Both the position numbers and the translations under genes were made by a program. Below are positions 20,636 to 29,782 of a DNA stretch of 64,000 bases, piece after piece. Position 1 is the stretch's first letter. Every line of letters starts with the position of its first letter. The notes under the pieces are model-generated. The model saw only the letters and a list, made by a program, of their open reading frames with translations. It ran no database searches and had not been told where the DNA came from. The DNA comes from Falsiroseomonas sp051859025 (GTDB taxonomy: Bacteria > Pseudomonadota > Alphaproteobacteria > Acetobacterales > Acetobacteraceae), in contig NZ_JBHYGL010000009.1 of the NCBI RefSeq assembly GCF_051859025.1, positions 1 through 64,000 on the forward strand. The letters are read 5' to 3'.

Positions 20636-23188
20636 TTAACCGTTGCCGCCTTCAGCGGCATAGGTGGAGGTGCCGCCTTCAGCGGCATAGGTGGAGGTGC
20701 CGCCTTCAGCGGCATTGGTGGCGGTGGCGGGATCGGCCTCCGGCGCCGCGGGCGCGTCCGGCAGGTGGATGGTGAAGACGGCGCCGTCCGGCCCGTTCGC
20801 CGCCGCGATGCGCCCGCCCATTGCCACCACCAGCCCGTGGCAGATGGACAGGCCGAGCCCGGTGCCGCGATCGGGGCCCTTGGTGGTGACGAAGGGTTCG
20901 AACATCCGGTCCAGCACCTGGTCGGGCAGGCCGCCCCCGCTGTCGGCCACGCGCAATTCGGTGAAGCCATCCGCCGCCGGGGTCGCGGCGATGCTGATCC
21001 AGCGCGGCGCTTCCGGCGGCAGGGCGGACAGCACATCCCCCGCATTGGCCAGCAGGTTGGCCAGCACCTGTTCCAGCGCGACCAGGTGGCCCATGATGAT
21101 GGGCGGCGGGTCGCCGAGCGTGCAGCGGACCTCGATCCCCGCTTCGCGCAGCGTGCCGCCGGTCAGAGCCATGGCGCCTTCCACCGCTTCGGCCAGCGGC
21201 ACGGGCTGCGGGGGGGCGTGTTCGTCCACGCCACGGGCGAAGCGGCGCAGATGCTCGATCAGGGCCGCGGCGCGCTGGGTGTAGCCGGCGATGCGGTCCA
21301 GCCGCTGTTCCGCGACATCCACGCGATCGCGCCGCATGGCGGTGCGGGCATTGTTGGCGGCCAGCGCGATGGCCTGGAGCGGCTGCTTCAGTTCATGCGC
21401 CAGGCCTGCCGACATCTCCCCCAGCGAGGCCAGGCGCGCGGCGGCGATGGCGCGGGCATCGGCGGCGCGTTCGGCGGTGACGTCGGCGATGTAGCCGACC
21501 GCGTCCGCGCTGCCGTCGGGCAGGCGGGCGATGACCGTCAGCGTGACCTTCACCGCCAGCAGACGGCCATCGGCGCAGCGCAGCCGGAGGTCCTTCGACC
21601 ATTCATCGGCGCCGGCGAGAAGCGATGGATCACCCGGGTAGCCGGCCTGGGGCGGATCGAAGATCGCCCGCAGCCCGCCGGTGGCGTTGACCTTTTCGTA
21701 GGGCCAGCCGGTCATGCGTTCGATGGAGCGGCTGATGTAGGTCTTGGTGCCGCGACCATTGGGCGCGATGGTCACGCGGAAGACGACGATCGGCGCCGCT
21801 TCCAGCGTGCGGTCCAACTCCCGCCGCGCGGTTTCGACCTGCGCCGCGGCCTCCCGTTCCTTCGACACGTCGCGGCTGTAGCCCACGACCTCCCCCCCGC
21901 CATCGGCGCGGAGCGACAGGCGATGGAGCCTGGTGACGAGGATGGGGCGCGGGGCGAAGGCGGAAGGCGCGACCCATTCGAAGCCGGCGGTGCCGGAAGC
22001 CAGCGCGGCCAGCAGCGCGGTGCGCAGCGCTTCCACCGGCGGGTCCTGCGCGCCGCCGGCGCGATACAGGAGCCGTGCCGTGCCATCCGCCGAGACATCG
22101 AGCAGGAAGAGGCCGACCGGCAGCGCGGCATGCAGCCTTTCCACCTGTTCGCGCCCCTGCCGCAGCACCGCGGCCATGTCGGCCAGCGCCATGTTGCGGC
22201 GCGCGGCGCGGCCGAAGAACAGCGCCAGCAGCACGCCGACAGCCAGCGCCAGCACCGCGACGCGCGCCGCGCCGCGCAGCAGCGGCATCGCCTCCATCTC
22301 GGCTTCCGCATCCACCGCGGCGAAGGCGATAAGGTTGGTGTTGTCCACCGCCTGCACGGCCATGAACTGGTCCCGGCCGCTGACCTGGTTGGGCTGGCGG
22401 AAGGTGCCTCCGCCTTCGCGCCGCAGGGATGCCATCGCGTCGGCCGGCAGCGGGATCATGAGGCCGAGGAGGGAGGCGACATCGTGGCTGCGCGCCAGCA
22501 ATTCGCCGTCCTGCCGCAGGATGGCGACGACATCATTCGTCCGCGGCGTCATCTGCGCGAGGCGGGAGGAGACGTCGCGCGGGCTGATGGAGGCGATGAC
22601 GATGCCGGCGAAGCGCCCGGCCTCATCCTCCAGCCGCGCGACGGCGGCGAAAAGGGGCTGGGCGGTGGCGCGGCCGGCGAAGGGGGCGCTGACGCGCAGG
22701 CCCTGGATGCCGGAGGCGGCCTCCATGAAATAGGGTCGGTCGGCGACGGAGAAGGGGCTCATCTCCGGGTCCGAATGCCAGACCGTCTCCCCGGCCGGGC
22801 CGGCGATGACGATGCTGGTCAGCGTCGTCCGTCCCGCCGCGGCTTCGCTGATGATGGCGCGCATCATCTGCTCCGTCTCCCACCGCGCGCTGGCGTCGCT
22901 GCTGCGGTGAAGCGCCAGCCAGCGGCGCGCCAGCACGGTGGCGAAGCTGGCATCGTCCACGACATGGGAGGCGACATGGCCGACGGCGGCGGCGGCGGCA
23001 CTGGCGCGGAGATAGGCGTCCTGCGCGCTGAGCCTTTCCGCGCGGTCGATGACCGCCTCGGCCAGCAGCCAGGCGGGCAGCGCGACCAGCAGGGCAAGGA
23101 CGACCAGCGCGGTACGCGGCACGCCGCCGCTGCTACTGCTACTGCTGGTACCGGGGCCGTTGCCGCGAAGGCCGAAGCGAAGTCCCAT
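20636..23188 (-). CDS. CACHE-PAS sensor histidine kinase 1
   Basis: The 850-residue protein has membrane helices near 25-45 and 308-328 around an extracytoplasmic double-CACHE sensor. Two PAS-like regions follow, then a HisKA domain with the phospho-acceptor His in GLAHELKQPLQ near 596 and an HATPase_c domain (GTGLGLSICHGL near 775). The HELxQPL form is typical of DctB/FixL-like kinases. The C-terminus ends in a nearly perfect nonapeptide repeat (AAEGGTSTY) encoded by 27-bp units. No receiver domain is present. Its partner is not obvious: the adjacent CtrA-like regulators lack a phosphorylatable Asp. Confidence 0.88.
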   Translation of the reverse strand: MGLRFGLRGNGPGTSSSSSSGGVPRTALVVLALLVALPAWLLAEAVIDRAERLSAQDAYLRASAAAAAVGHVASHVVDDASFATVLARRWLALHRSSDASARWETEQMMRAIISEAAAGRTTLTSIVIAGPAGETVWHSDPEMSPFSVADRPYFMEAASGIQGLRVSAPFAGRATAQPLFAAVARLEDEAGRFAGIVIASISPRDVSSRLAQMTPRTNDVVAILRQDGELLARSHDVASLLGLMIPLPADAMASLRREGGGTFRQPNQVSGRDQFMAVQAVDNTNLIAFAAVDAEAEMEAMPLLRGAARVAVLALAVGVLLALFFGRAARRNMALADMAAVLRQGREQVERLHAALPVGLFLLDVSADGTARLLYRAGGAQDPPVEALRTALLAALASGTAGFEWVAPSAFAPRPILVTRLHRLSLRADGGGEVVGYSRDVSKEREAAAQVETARRELDRTLEAAPIVVFRVTIAPNGRGTKTYISRSIERMTGWPYEKVNATGGLRAIFDPPQAGYPGDPSLLAGADEWSKDLRLRCADGRLLAVKVTLTVIARLPDGSADAVGYIADVTAERAADARAIAAARLASLGEMSAGLAHELKQPLQAIALAANNARTAMRRDRVDVAEQRLDRIAGYTQRAAALIEHLRRFARGVDEHAPPQPVPLAEAVEGAMALTGGTLREAGIEVRCTLGDPPPIIMGHLVALEQVLANLLANAGDVLSALPPEAPRWISIAATPAADGFTELRVADSGGGLPDQVLDRMFEPFVTTKGPDRGTGLGLSICHGLVVAMGGRIAAANGPDGAVFTIHLPDAPAAPEADPATATNAAEGGTSTYAAEGGTSTYAAEGGNG
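20645..20725. repeat. 27-bp tandem repeat at the 3' end of histidine kinase 1
   Basis: Two identical 27-bp units (20645-20671 and 20672-20698) and a third diverging unit encode AAEGGTSTY copies at the extreme C-terminus of the kinase, after the ATPase domain. This is probably a recent replication-slippage extension. Confidence 0.85.
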
Positions 23189-23238
23189 GACTGACCATAG
23201 CCCGATCCGGGCCGGCGTGGAAACGATCCGCCACCCGG

Positions 23239-24411
23239 TCAGGCGGCGCCTTCGGCGGGTACCCAGCCCGCCGCCGCGCCGCGCCCCGCTTCCATGGACG
23301 CCATGCGCGCCAGCATGATCAGGGCCGCCGCATAGTAGTCCGTCGCCGTGGCGACCTGGGGAAATTCCGGGCGGACCACCCCGCCGCCCACCAGCCCGCC
23401 CCCTTGGCGTGTGGCGAGCGTCAGCGCGGCGACGGCGCGAACGCCTTCATGCCCGGGATAGGGGGACAGCGCGCCGGTGTGCAAATCCGTCCAGGCCGGC
23501 AGCGTGTCCGGCCGCGCGGCTTCCCAGAAGGTCGCCGCGGCGCGCAGCGACTCCGCCTCATGCAGCCCGGCCCAGGCGAGGTAGAGCGGCACGCGGATGG
23601 CATCCCAGGAGAAGCGGGGCGGCCAGCCCGTGGCGGGGGTCATGCGCCCGGTCGTGGCATCGATATGCAGCCAGTCCGGCGGCAGGCGCCAGGCGCCGAA
23701 GCGGCCGGCGGCCAGGATGTGGCGGCCATCGGCTTCCAGCCGCCGCATCTCCGTCCCCGGCAGCAGGGCGGCGAGGGAACGGATGGCGGGCAGGTTGTAG
23801 TAGGACGGATTGACCACGCAGGCATTGGGGCGCGTGAAGCCATAGGCGCCGGGCAGCAACACCGTGCGCCCGGCGATGTCGCGCGTGCAGAGCTTCACGA
23901 TGTCCTGCGTGATGGCGGTGGCCAGATCTTCCCAGGCCGGCACGGACCAGCGCGCGGCGGCGCGCTGCAGCGCCCAGGCGATGGCGATGTCGCCATCCGT
24001 CGCGTTGTTGTTGTCCGGCACGGCAACCGTCTGGTGCGGCCGCCATGACCAGGCGAAGAGATTGTCGCGCGGCCGGGCGAGGTTGCTGCGCGTCCAGCCC
24101 AGGATGCGTTCGAAGCTGACGCGGTCGCCGCACCATTCGGCCAGCAGCATCGCGAAGCCCTGGCCTTCGGAATGGGAGACGCCGCCATTGCCGGTGTCGA
24201 TCACGCGGCCGTCGCGGGTCACGAAGCGGTCGCGGAACTGGCGCCATTCCGCGATGTCGCGGCTGTCGGCGCTGGAGGCGAGCGGCGGCGCGGGCGGCAG
24301 ATGCAGGATGCCGGGATTGGCCGCCGGGGCGGCGACGGTCAGGGGGCGCAGGGTCAGGCTTGCCGCGGCGCCGAGGCCGAGGGTGAGCAAGGCGCGCCGT
24401 CCGGGAACCAC
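23239..24411 (-). CDS. GH8 endoglucanase (cellulase, BcsZ-like)
   Basis: The product carries glycoside hydrolase family 8 motifs: GGVSHSEGQGFAMLLAEW with the acid Glu, NLFAWSWRPH, and NNNATDGDIAIAWAL with the base Asp. I chose the GTG at 24411 because it gives a compact signal peptide with twin Arg (VVPGRRALLTLGLGAAASLTL). An ATG at 24531 or 24597 would add a long atypical leader. GH8 enzymes accompany bacterial cellulose synthases and trim beta-1,4-glucan in the periplasm, but no bcsA or bcsB is in this window. It sits among signalling genes, including a c-di-GMP phosphodiesterase. Confidence 0.85.
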   Translation of the reverse strand: MVPGRRALLTLGLGAAASLTLRPLTVAAPAANPGILHLPPAPPLASSADSRDIAEWRQFRDRFVTRDGRVIDTGNGGVSHSEGQGFAMLLAEWCGDRVSFERILGWTRSNLARPRDNLFAWSWRPHQTVAVPDNNNATDGDIAIAWALQRAAARWSVPAWEDLATAITQDIVKLCTRDIAGRTVLLPGAYGFTRPNACVVNPSYYNLPAIRSLAALLPGTEMRRLEADGRHILAAGRFGAWRLPPDWLHIDATTGRMTPATGWPPRFSWDAIRVPLYLAWAGLHEAESLRAAATFWEAARPDTLPAWTDLHTGALSPYPGHEGVRAVAALTLATRQGGGLVGGGVVRPEFPQVATATDYYAAALIMLARMASMEAGRGAAAGWVPAEGAA

Positions 24412-24737
24412 GGAGCCAAGCCGCGCGGTTCGCGCGGGTGCTGGGGGCGTGCAGGACGCTTCGGTGATGGCCAAGAGACTCCTTCGCGTCGTCCATGGCT
24501 CCCTTCCTGGGGCACGACGAGCTTGGCGCATCGTTGCCGCATTGCGGCGCAAAATGCGCGTCGGGTTCGGTCGGGAAGGTTCAGAAACCGGCCGCAAGTA
24601 TCGGAAAAGACCAGGGAAAACGTAGTGTCGACGCCCGGAACGACGAAGCCCGGCCGGATGTTGCCATCCGGCTGGGCCTCGGTCTTCGCGGTCAATCGCC
24701 AGAAGGTGCCATCAGGCGGCTTCGGCCCCCGCCGCCG
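24412..24737. other. Stretch between the CtrA-like regulator 2 gene and the GH8 gene
   Basis: These 326 bases lie between the stop of the upstream regulator and the preferred GH8 start. They hold an in-frame extension of the GH8 gene to 24597 that reads as non-signal, Arg-rich sequence. I see no other convincing gene, hairpin or promoter motif. Confidence 0.5.
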
Positions 24738-25514
24738 TCAGGCGGCCTCCGCCCACGCCTTGGCCGGGCTGGTCAGGCGGTTCGGGCGGCGCAGATGGCC
24801 ATCGGCGAAGCGCGAGCGGGCGGCGGCGATGGCGGCCAGCGGCGGCTCCTCCGCCATGTAGCCGCGGCCCCAGGCGGTGCGGATGAATTCCGCGGCGCCG
24901 GCGGCGGCCAGCTTGCGGCGCACCTTGCAGATGAAGACGTCGAGGGTGCGGCTGTCCGGGCCTTCATCCGACCCGTAGAGGCGCTGCAGGAAATCGGCCT
25001 TCGTCACCAGGCTGCCGCGGCGCAGGAACAGCATCTCCAGCACATCGAATTCGCGGCGGGTGATGCGCACATCGTGGCCATCGACGGTCAGCGCCAGATT
25101 CGCCTGGTCCAGCGTGGTGTTGCCGATGGTGATCCAGGCGGAGAGGTGGCCGAGCATGCGGCGCTGCAGGGCGCGCAGGCGGACGACGAGGGTGGTGATC
25201 GCCATCGGCGCCATCAGCACATCGTCGGCGCCGGCATCCAGGGCCTCCGCCTCGCTCTCCGGCGTCGCGGAAGCGACCAGGACGACGACGGGAACGCCGA
25301 GCCGCTGCCGCGCGACGGCGCGGATGCCGGCGATGACGGCGTGGCTGAGGCCGGCGGCCTCGATCAGGATGGCGTCGTAGGGGCCGGTCTGGGCGGCGAC
25401 GGCGCCGGGATCATCATCCAGTGCGACGGTGTCCACCATCAGGCCTTCATGACCCAGGGCAACCTTCAGCCTCTGACCCGCCGGCAGGGTGGAAGCGACA
25501 ACAAGAATGCGCAT
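24738..25514 (-). CDS. CtrA-like regulator 2 with Glu in place of the phospho-Asp
   Basis: The 258-residue OmpR-type protein has a winged helix like CtrA (LDVFICKVRRKLAAAG; RTAWGRGYM). In its receiver the phospho-acceptor Asp is replaced by Glu (AILIEAAGL), the acidic pair is gone (VVASTLP) and the Lys is replaced (LMAPM). Glu can mimic a phosphorylated state, so it may be constitutively active. It has the same length and C-terminal extension style (ARSRFADG) as the regulator before motB, so they are paralogues. It lies 203 bases downstream of a histidine kinase gene. Confidence 0.82.
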   Translation of the reverse strand: MRILVVASTLPAGQRLKVALGHEGLMVDTVALDDDPGAVAAQTGPYDAILIEAAGLSHAVIAGIRAVARQRLGVPVVVLVASATPESEAEALDAGADDVLMAPMAITTLVVRLRALQRRMLGHLSAWITIGNTTLDQANLALTVDGHDVRITRREFDVLEMLFLRRGSLVTKADFLQRLYGSDEGPDSRTLDVFICKVRRKLAAAGAAEFIRTAWGRGYMAEEPPLAAIAAARSRFADGHLRRPNRLTSPAKAWAEAA

Positions 25515-25717
25515 GTCGGTATCCCTCGCGATCTTCGCCCGGCAGCGAACGATGTTCGTCCGCCCTTGTTCCGTAACGAGATCAGTGTCGCTGGAGGGGG
25601 TCCCCGGATCGAGTCGGCTTTCTTAATGCTTGGTCTACGCCGCCAGTTCTCGTTTACGTGTTTGGGTGACTCTGTCAGGAAATGTCTGGCACGACGTTCC
25701 GAGATGTCAGGCGCGCG

Positions 25718-27877
25718 TCAGTCGAATGTCGTGCCCGACGCCTTGTCGGCAATCGCCGTGCCGGCGATCGGGAAGGTCAGCGTCATCACCGCGCCGTCGG
25801 GCCCATTGGTGGCGGTGATGGAACCGCCGAAGGCCTTCATGGCGGCATGGACCAGCGGCAGGCCGAGCCCCGTGCCCTTGCCGGGCGCCTTGGTGGTGAA
25901 GAAGGGCTCGAACAGCCGGTCGATGTGGCTGGCGGGGATGCCGCCGCCGCTGTCGGCGATGGTCATGGCGACCATCGGCCCTTCGACCGCGGCGGCGATG
26001 CGGATCCAGCCTTGCGCATCGCGATCGCTGCGGTGCTCCTCGATCGCGTCGCGGGCGTTCATCAGCAGGTTCACGATGGCCTGTTCCAGCGGCACCAGCC
26101 GGGCCATCACCGGCGGCAGCTCGGCCGGCAGGTCGATCGTCAGGTCGATGCCCGCGGCATGCAGCGCGCCATTGGTGAGGACGGAGGCGCCCTCCACCGC
26201 CTGGTCCAGGGCCAGCGGTTCCGGCTCACCCTCATCCGACCGGCCGAAGACGCGCAGATGGTCCACGATGTCGCGGGCGCGCTGGGCCTGCTGGCCGATG
26301 CGCGACAGTCTTTCCTGGATGTCCGGCAGGGCGGCCGCGCCGCGGCGCTGCAGGGCGCGGGAGGCGTTGTCGGCGGCGAGCGACATGACGGCGAGGGGCT
26401 GGTTGAGTTCATGCGCCAGGCCGGTCGCCATCTCGCCCAGCGTGCTCAGGCGGCCGGCATTCTGCAGCTTGGCCTGGATGGCGCGTTCGTCGGAGATGTC
26501 GGCGATGTAGCCGACCATCTCGGCCGACCCGTCGGCGCGGCGGTCCACCACCCGGGCGGAATCGCGCACCCAGATCCACAGGCCATCGGCGCGCCGGATG
26601 CGGAATTCGCGCTGCCCCTCCCCGTGCTGGGCCACGGCGGCGTAGAAATCCGCCTGGCGGGCGGCTTCCTCCGGTTCCATCAGGTCATGCGGGTCGGGCA
26701 TGTCGATGAGGTGGGCGGCGGTCCAGCCGATGACGCGTTCGGCGCTTTCGCTGGCATGGGTCAGGGTGAAGCTGCCATCCGGCCTGACATCGCCGCCATA
26801 GATGAGGCCGGGCAGGCCGGCGATGCGGCGCGCATAGGTCATGCTGGCGGTCTGGGCCAGGGACCGTTCGATATCCGCCGTTTCCGCGGCCCGGCGGGAA
26901 GCGGCGCGGGCGCGCAGCGACAGGCCGAGCCAGACCAGCATCAGCGTCATGGCGCCGCCGGCGCCCGCGGTCAGCCGCACCAGCAGCGCCAGGTTGGCGA
27001 CGCCGGCCTGGCTGGCGGCATAGTCCTGGATGTAGGCGACGGTCAGCGGGGTGCCGGCCACGCGGCGCCAGGCGGTGATGCTGGGCCGCCCTTCCGGCGT
27101 GTTGCGGAGGGTGGAGCCCGTCATCTGGTCCGGCTGGGCCCGCCGCAGCGGGTCATCCGCCGGCAGTTCCGTGCCGATGGCGGTGCCGGGCAGGCGGCTA
27201 TGGGCGGCGCGCAGCGTGCCGCGCAGGATCATCGCGCTGTCCTGCGGGCGGAACTGGATTTCCGCCAGCGCATCGGACAAATCGTGCAGGTCCATGGAGA
27301 CGACGGCGACGCCGGAGAAGGCGCCATCCGGGCCCAGCAGCGGGCGGGTCAGCTGCACCGTCCATCGCTGGCTGACGCGGCCGACCAGCGGGATGCTGAT
27401 GAACAGGCCGCGCAGGCCGCTGGCATGGACCTGGAAATGCTCCCGGTCCCCCAGATAGACCGGCGCGCCGGAGCCGGGGATGGAGGACCAGAGCATCCAC
27501 CCGTCGCGGCCGATGATGGCGACCTGGATGAAGCCGAACTGGCCGGCATTCACGGTGCTCGCCAGCTCGGTCTCGATCGCGGAGCGGCCCTGGTCGTTGC
27601 CGGATTCCCGCAGCACGAGCCAGGACTGCGTCAGGCGGTGCAGCACCTCCACCGCTTCCAGGCGGCGCAGCAGCACCTGGTGGACGACGTCGGCGGCGGC
27701 CTCCGCCTCCACCCGCGCGCTGTCCGTCGCGTCCCGCGACAGGCGGGCGATCAGCGCTTCCCCGGCGAAGAGCAGGGTGCCGGCGATGGCGAGCGCGGCG
27801 ATCCAGGCCAGCCAGCGCCGTGGCGTACCGCGCGCGGGCAGGGCGAGCGCATTCATGGGACGGATCGCAAGGGGCAT
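25718..27877 (-). CDS. CACHE-PAS sensor histidine kinase 2
   Basis: The 719-residue kinase has membrane helices near 22-42 and 300-322 around an extracytoplasmic CACHE-type sensor. A PAS domain with PAC motif (FRIRRADGLWIWVRD) follows, then HisKA with the His in GLAHELNQPLAV near 487 and HATPase_c (GTGLGLPLVHAAM). It shares domain order and HELxQPL motif with the kinase at 20636, suggesting duplication. The intact OmpR-type regulator just upstream on the same strand (28101-28856) is the best candidate partner. Confidence 0.9.
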   Translation of the reverse strand: MPLAIRPMNALALPARGTPRRWLAWIAALAIAGTLLFAGEALIARLSRDATDSARVEAEAAADVVHQVLLRRLEAVEVLHRLTQSWLVLRESGNDQGRSAIETELASTVNAGQFGFIQVAIIGRDGWMLWSSIPGSGAPVYLGDREHFQVHASGLRGLFISIPLVGRVSQRWTVQLTRPLLGPDGAFSGVAVVSMDLHDLSDALAEIQFRPQDSAMILRGTLRAAHSRLPGTAIGTELPADDPLRRAQPDQMTGSTLRNTPEGRPSITAWRRVAGTPLTVAYIQDYAASQAGVANLALLVRLTAGAGGAMTLMLVWLGLSLRARAASRRAAETADIERSLAQTASMTYARRIAGLPGLIYGGDVRPDGSFTLTHASESAERVIGWTAAHLIDMPDPHDLMEPEEAARQADFYAAVAQHGEGQREFRIRRADGLWIWVRDSARVVDRRADGSAEMVGYIADISDERAIQAKLQNAGRLSTLGEMATGLAHELNQPLAVMSLAADNASRALQRRGAAALPDIQERLSRIGQQAQRARDIVDHLRVFGRSDEGEPEPLALDQAVEGASVLTNGALHAAGIDLTIDLPAELPPVMARLVPLEQAIVNLLMNARDAIEEHRSDRDAQGWIRIAAAVEGPMVAMTIADSGGGIPASHIDRLFEPFFTTKAPGKGTGLGLPLVHAAMKAFGGSITATNGPDGAVMTLTFPIAGTAIADKASGTTFD

Positions 27878-28100
27878 GATGGGGGTGTGGGAAGGCCTGG
27901 TGCGGTGCAGTCGGCGGCACCTTGGCGCGCTTGTGTTGCCGGAGTGTGGCGGCGGCCACGCGTGCCGGGGTGCCTAGCGGGCAGCCCCTGGCCTGCGGCG
28001 GGACCGGCCAGCGACGGCCGCGCCGGGCCCTGGCGCCGCGGTGCCGGGCTGGTGTGGGCGCCAGGCCTGGAAGCCGGGCTGCCTCCTTCGCTCACCGGCG

Positions 28101-28856
28101 TTATCCCCGCGGGAATCCCGTGAAGACGTAGCCCTGGCTGCGGATGGCGGTGATGGCGCGTTCGCCGCCGGGGCCGAGCTTGCGGCGGAGATGCATGACC
28201 AGATTGTCCAGCGCGCGGTCATCCGGCCGCCAGGGCCGGCGCAGCACGCGCTTGGTCAGTGTCTCCCGGTCCACCGGGTGGCCGGGGGCTTCGGCGAGGA
28301 CGGCCAGCAGGTCGAATTCCGCGCCGGTCAGCGGCACGACGGAGCCATCGGCGCGGCGCAGTTCCCGCTCCACCGTCAGCAGGGTCCAGTTGGCGGGCAG
28401 GGCCTGCTCCGCCTCCTTCTCCCGTTCCTTCTCCCTCTCCGGCGGGCGGGTCTGCTGGAGGCGGCGGAGATGGGCGCGGATGCGGGCCACCAGTTCGCGG
28501 CCGGAGATGGGCTTCAGCAGGAAGTCGTCGGCGCCGATCTCCAGCGCCACGATGCGGTCCGTCTCCGCCCGGTTGCCGGTCAGGATCAGGACGGGCGCGT
28601 CGGTCAGGCTGCGCAGCGTCCCGATTCGCGGCAGCGTGTCCACGCGGCCAAGCCGCTGGTCCAGCACGACCAGGTCGGGTGGCGATGCCTCCACCGCCGC
28701 GATGGCGGCTTCCCAGGTGGCGGCCGTTGTGGGGCGCATCCCGTAGTCGGACAGGGTGAGGGCCATTTCCTCGGCCAGCGCCTCGTCGTCCTCGACGATC
28801 AGGACGTTGGGCGCCGGGCCCGCCTCCTCGGCGCCTAGTTCCGTGCCTGACGACAT
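28101..28856 (-). CDS. OmpR-family response regulator, intact receiver
   Basis: The 251-residue protein has a complete receiver: acidic pair in LIVEDDEA, phospho-Asp in LVVLDQRLG, Thr in LILTGNR and Lys in FLLKPIS. A charged linker rich in Arg, Glu and Lys follows, then a winged helix (LTGAEFDLLAVLAEAPG; MHLRRKLG; IRSQGYVF). The frame continues upstream to 29621, but that part overlaps the divergent receiver gene. The ATG at 28856 fits the domain start. It probably receives phosphate from the kinase encoded directly downstream. Confidence 0.88.
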   Translation of the reverse strand: MSSGTELGAEEAGPAPNVLIVEDDEALAEEMALTLSDYGMRPTTAATWEAAIAAVEASPPDLVVLDQRLGRVDTLPRIGTLRSLTDAPVLILTGNRAETDRIVALEIGADDFLLKPISGRELVARIRAHLRRLQQTRPPEREKEREKEAEQALPANWTLLTVERELRRADGSVVPLTGAEFDLLAVLAEAPGHPVDRETLTKRVLRRPWRPDDRALDNLVMHLRRKLGPGGERAITAIRSQGYVFTGFPRG

Positions 28857-29104
28857 TGACAACACCAAAGCTCCCGATCCGCAGCCTGCATCGTACCGAT
28901 CATGCCCCGAATCCGAGCGCTCTGGGTATCTTCGGGACAGCAGGCCAGAAAATCCGACACTTCTCGACAAACTCAAAGCCCTCTCTTCCGCCAATATCCT
29001 GCGGCCATGAAGGCGGGCGGCGTGAACAGCGCTGCGGGGTGCCCCGCACCACGGAACCGCCCCCTTCGGCACAGGACCCGCAGGGGGTCCCGCGAGACCT
29101 GGTA

Positions 29105-29569
29105 ATGGACATTGGCACCGTGTCATCCACCGATTGCGCCATGGTGGTGGTGGTTGACGACGAACCCGACATCGCGCGGGAGATCGCCGAAGGCCTCGCC
29201 GCCGATGGGTTCCAGACCTTGGTGGCCGATTCCGCCGAACAGGTGATCGCGCTGCTGGACCGCGATGGCGGCAGCATCGCCGTCGTCGTGACGGACCTGC
29301 GGATGCCGGGGATGGATGGGCTCGGCCTGATCCGCCGGCTGCGCGACCCTGCGCGCGCCGGCGCCACCCCGGAAATCGTGATGATGAGCGGCCATGCCTC
29401 CACCGCCGAGAAGCAGGCGGCGCTGATGGCCGGCGCGCTGGCGGTGCTGAACAAGCCCTTCGCCTGGGATGATCTGGCACGCGCGGTGGACCAGGGGCTG
29501 GACCTGGCACGTGCGCGGCGGGCGGGGATGTCGGTGCCGGACAGCCGGCGGAACCCGTCGCAGGATTGA
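29105..29569 (+). CDS. Single-domain response regulator (CheY-like)
   Basis: The 154-residue protein is a receiver domain only. All key residues are present: acidic pair in VVVVDDEPD, phospho-Asp in VVVTDLRMPGMDG, Ser in MMSGHAS and Lys in LNKPFAW. A short tail follows with no output domain. It is divergent from the OmpR regulator and upstream of a REC-GGDEF-EAL gene with a similar receiver. It may shuttle phosphate within this island. Confidence 0.88.
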   Translation: MDIGTVSSTDCAMVVVVDDEPDIAREIAEGLAADGFQTLVADSAEQVIALLDRDGGSIAVVVTDLRMPGMDGLGLIRRLRDPARAGATPEIVMMSGHASTAEKQAALMAGALAVLNKPFAWDDLARAVDQGLDLARARRAGMSVPDSRRNPSQD

Positions 29570-29782
29570 CCGCGGCGACCGGCGTCGGACCGGATGCGGC
29601 GCCGCGCGTAGCCGGGTTCACTACACCAAAGTCGACAGAAGAAGTTTCCTTATCCTGGTTTCTCTACGGTGGTGGGTGCTTCAGCAGTTGCTAATATCAT
29701 CCTGCTTGTCTGGCGCCGCCCCGCCCGGTTCCCCAGCGTCGGTCGCTGGTTGCCGAAGACAGATTGCCAAGGATGATCAGGC

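Noticed and set aside
29570..29782. Relatively AT-rich stretch before the REC-GGDEF-EAL gene as a possible small RNA or promoter
   Set aside because: It probably holds a promoter, but I found no convincing -35/-10 pair, terminator or stem typical of an sRNA.
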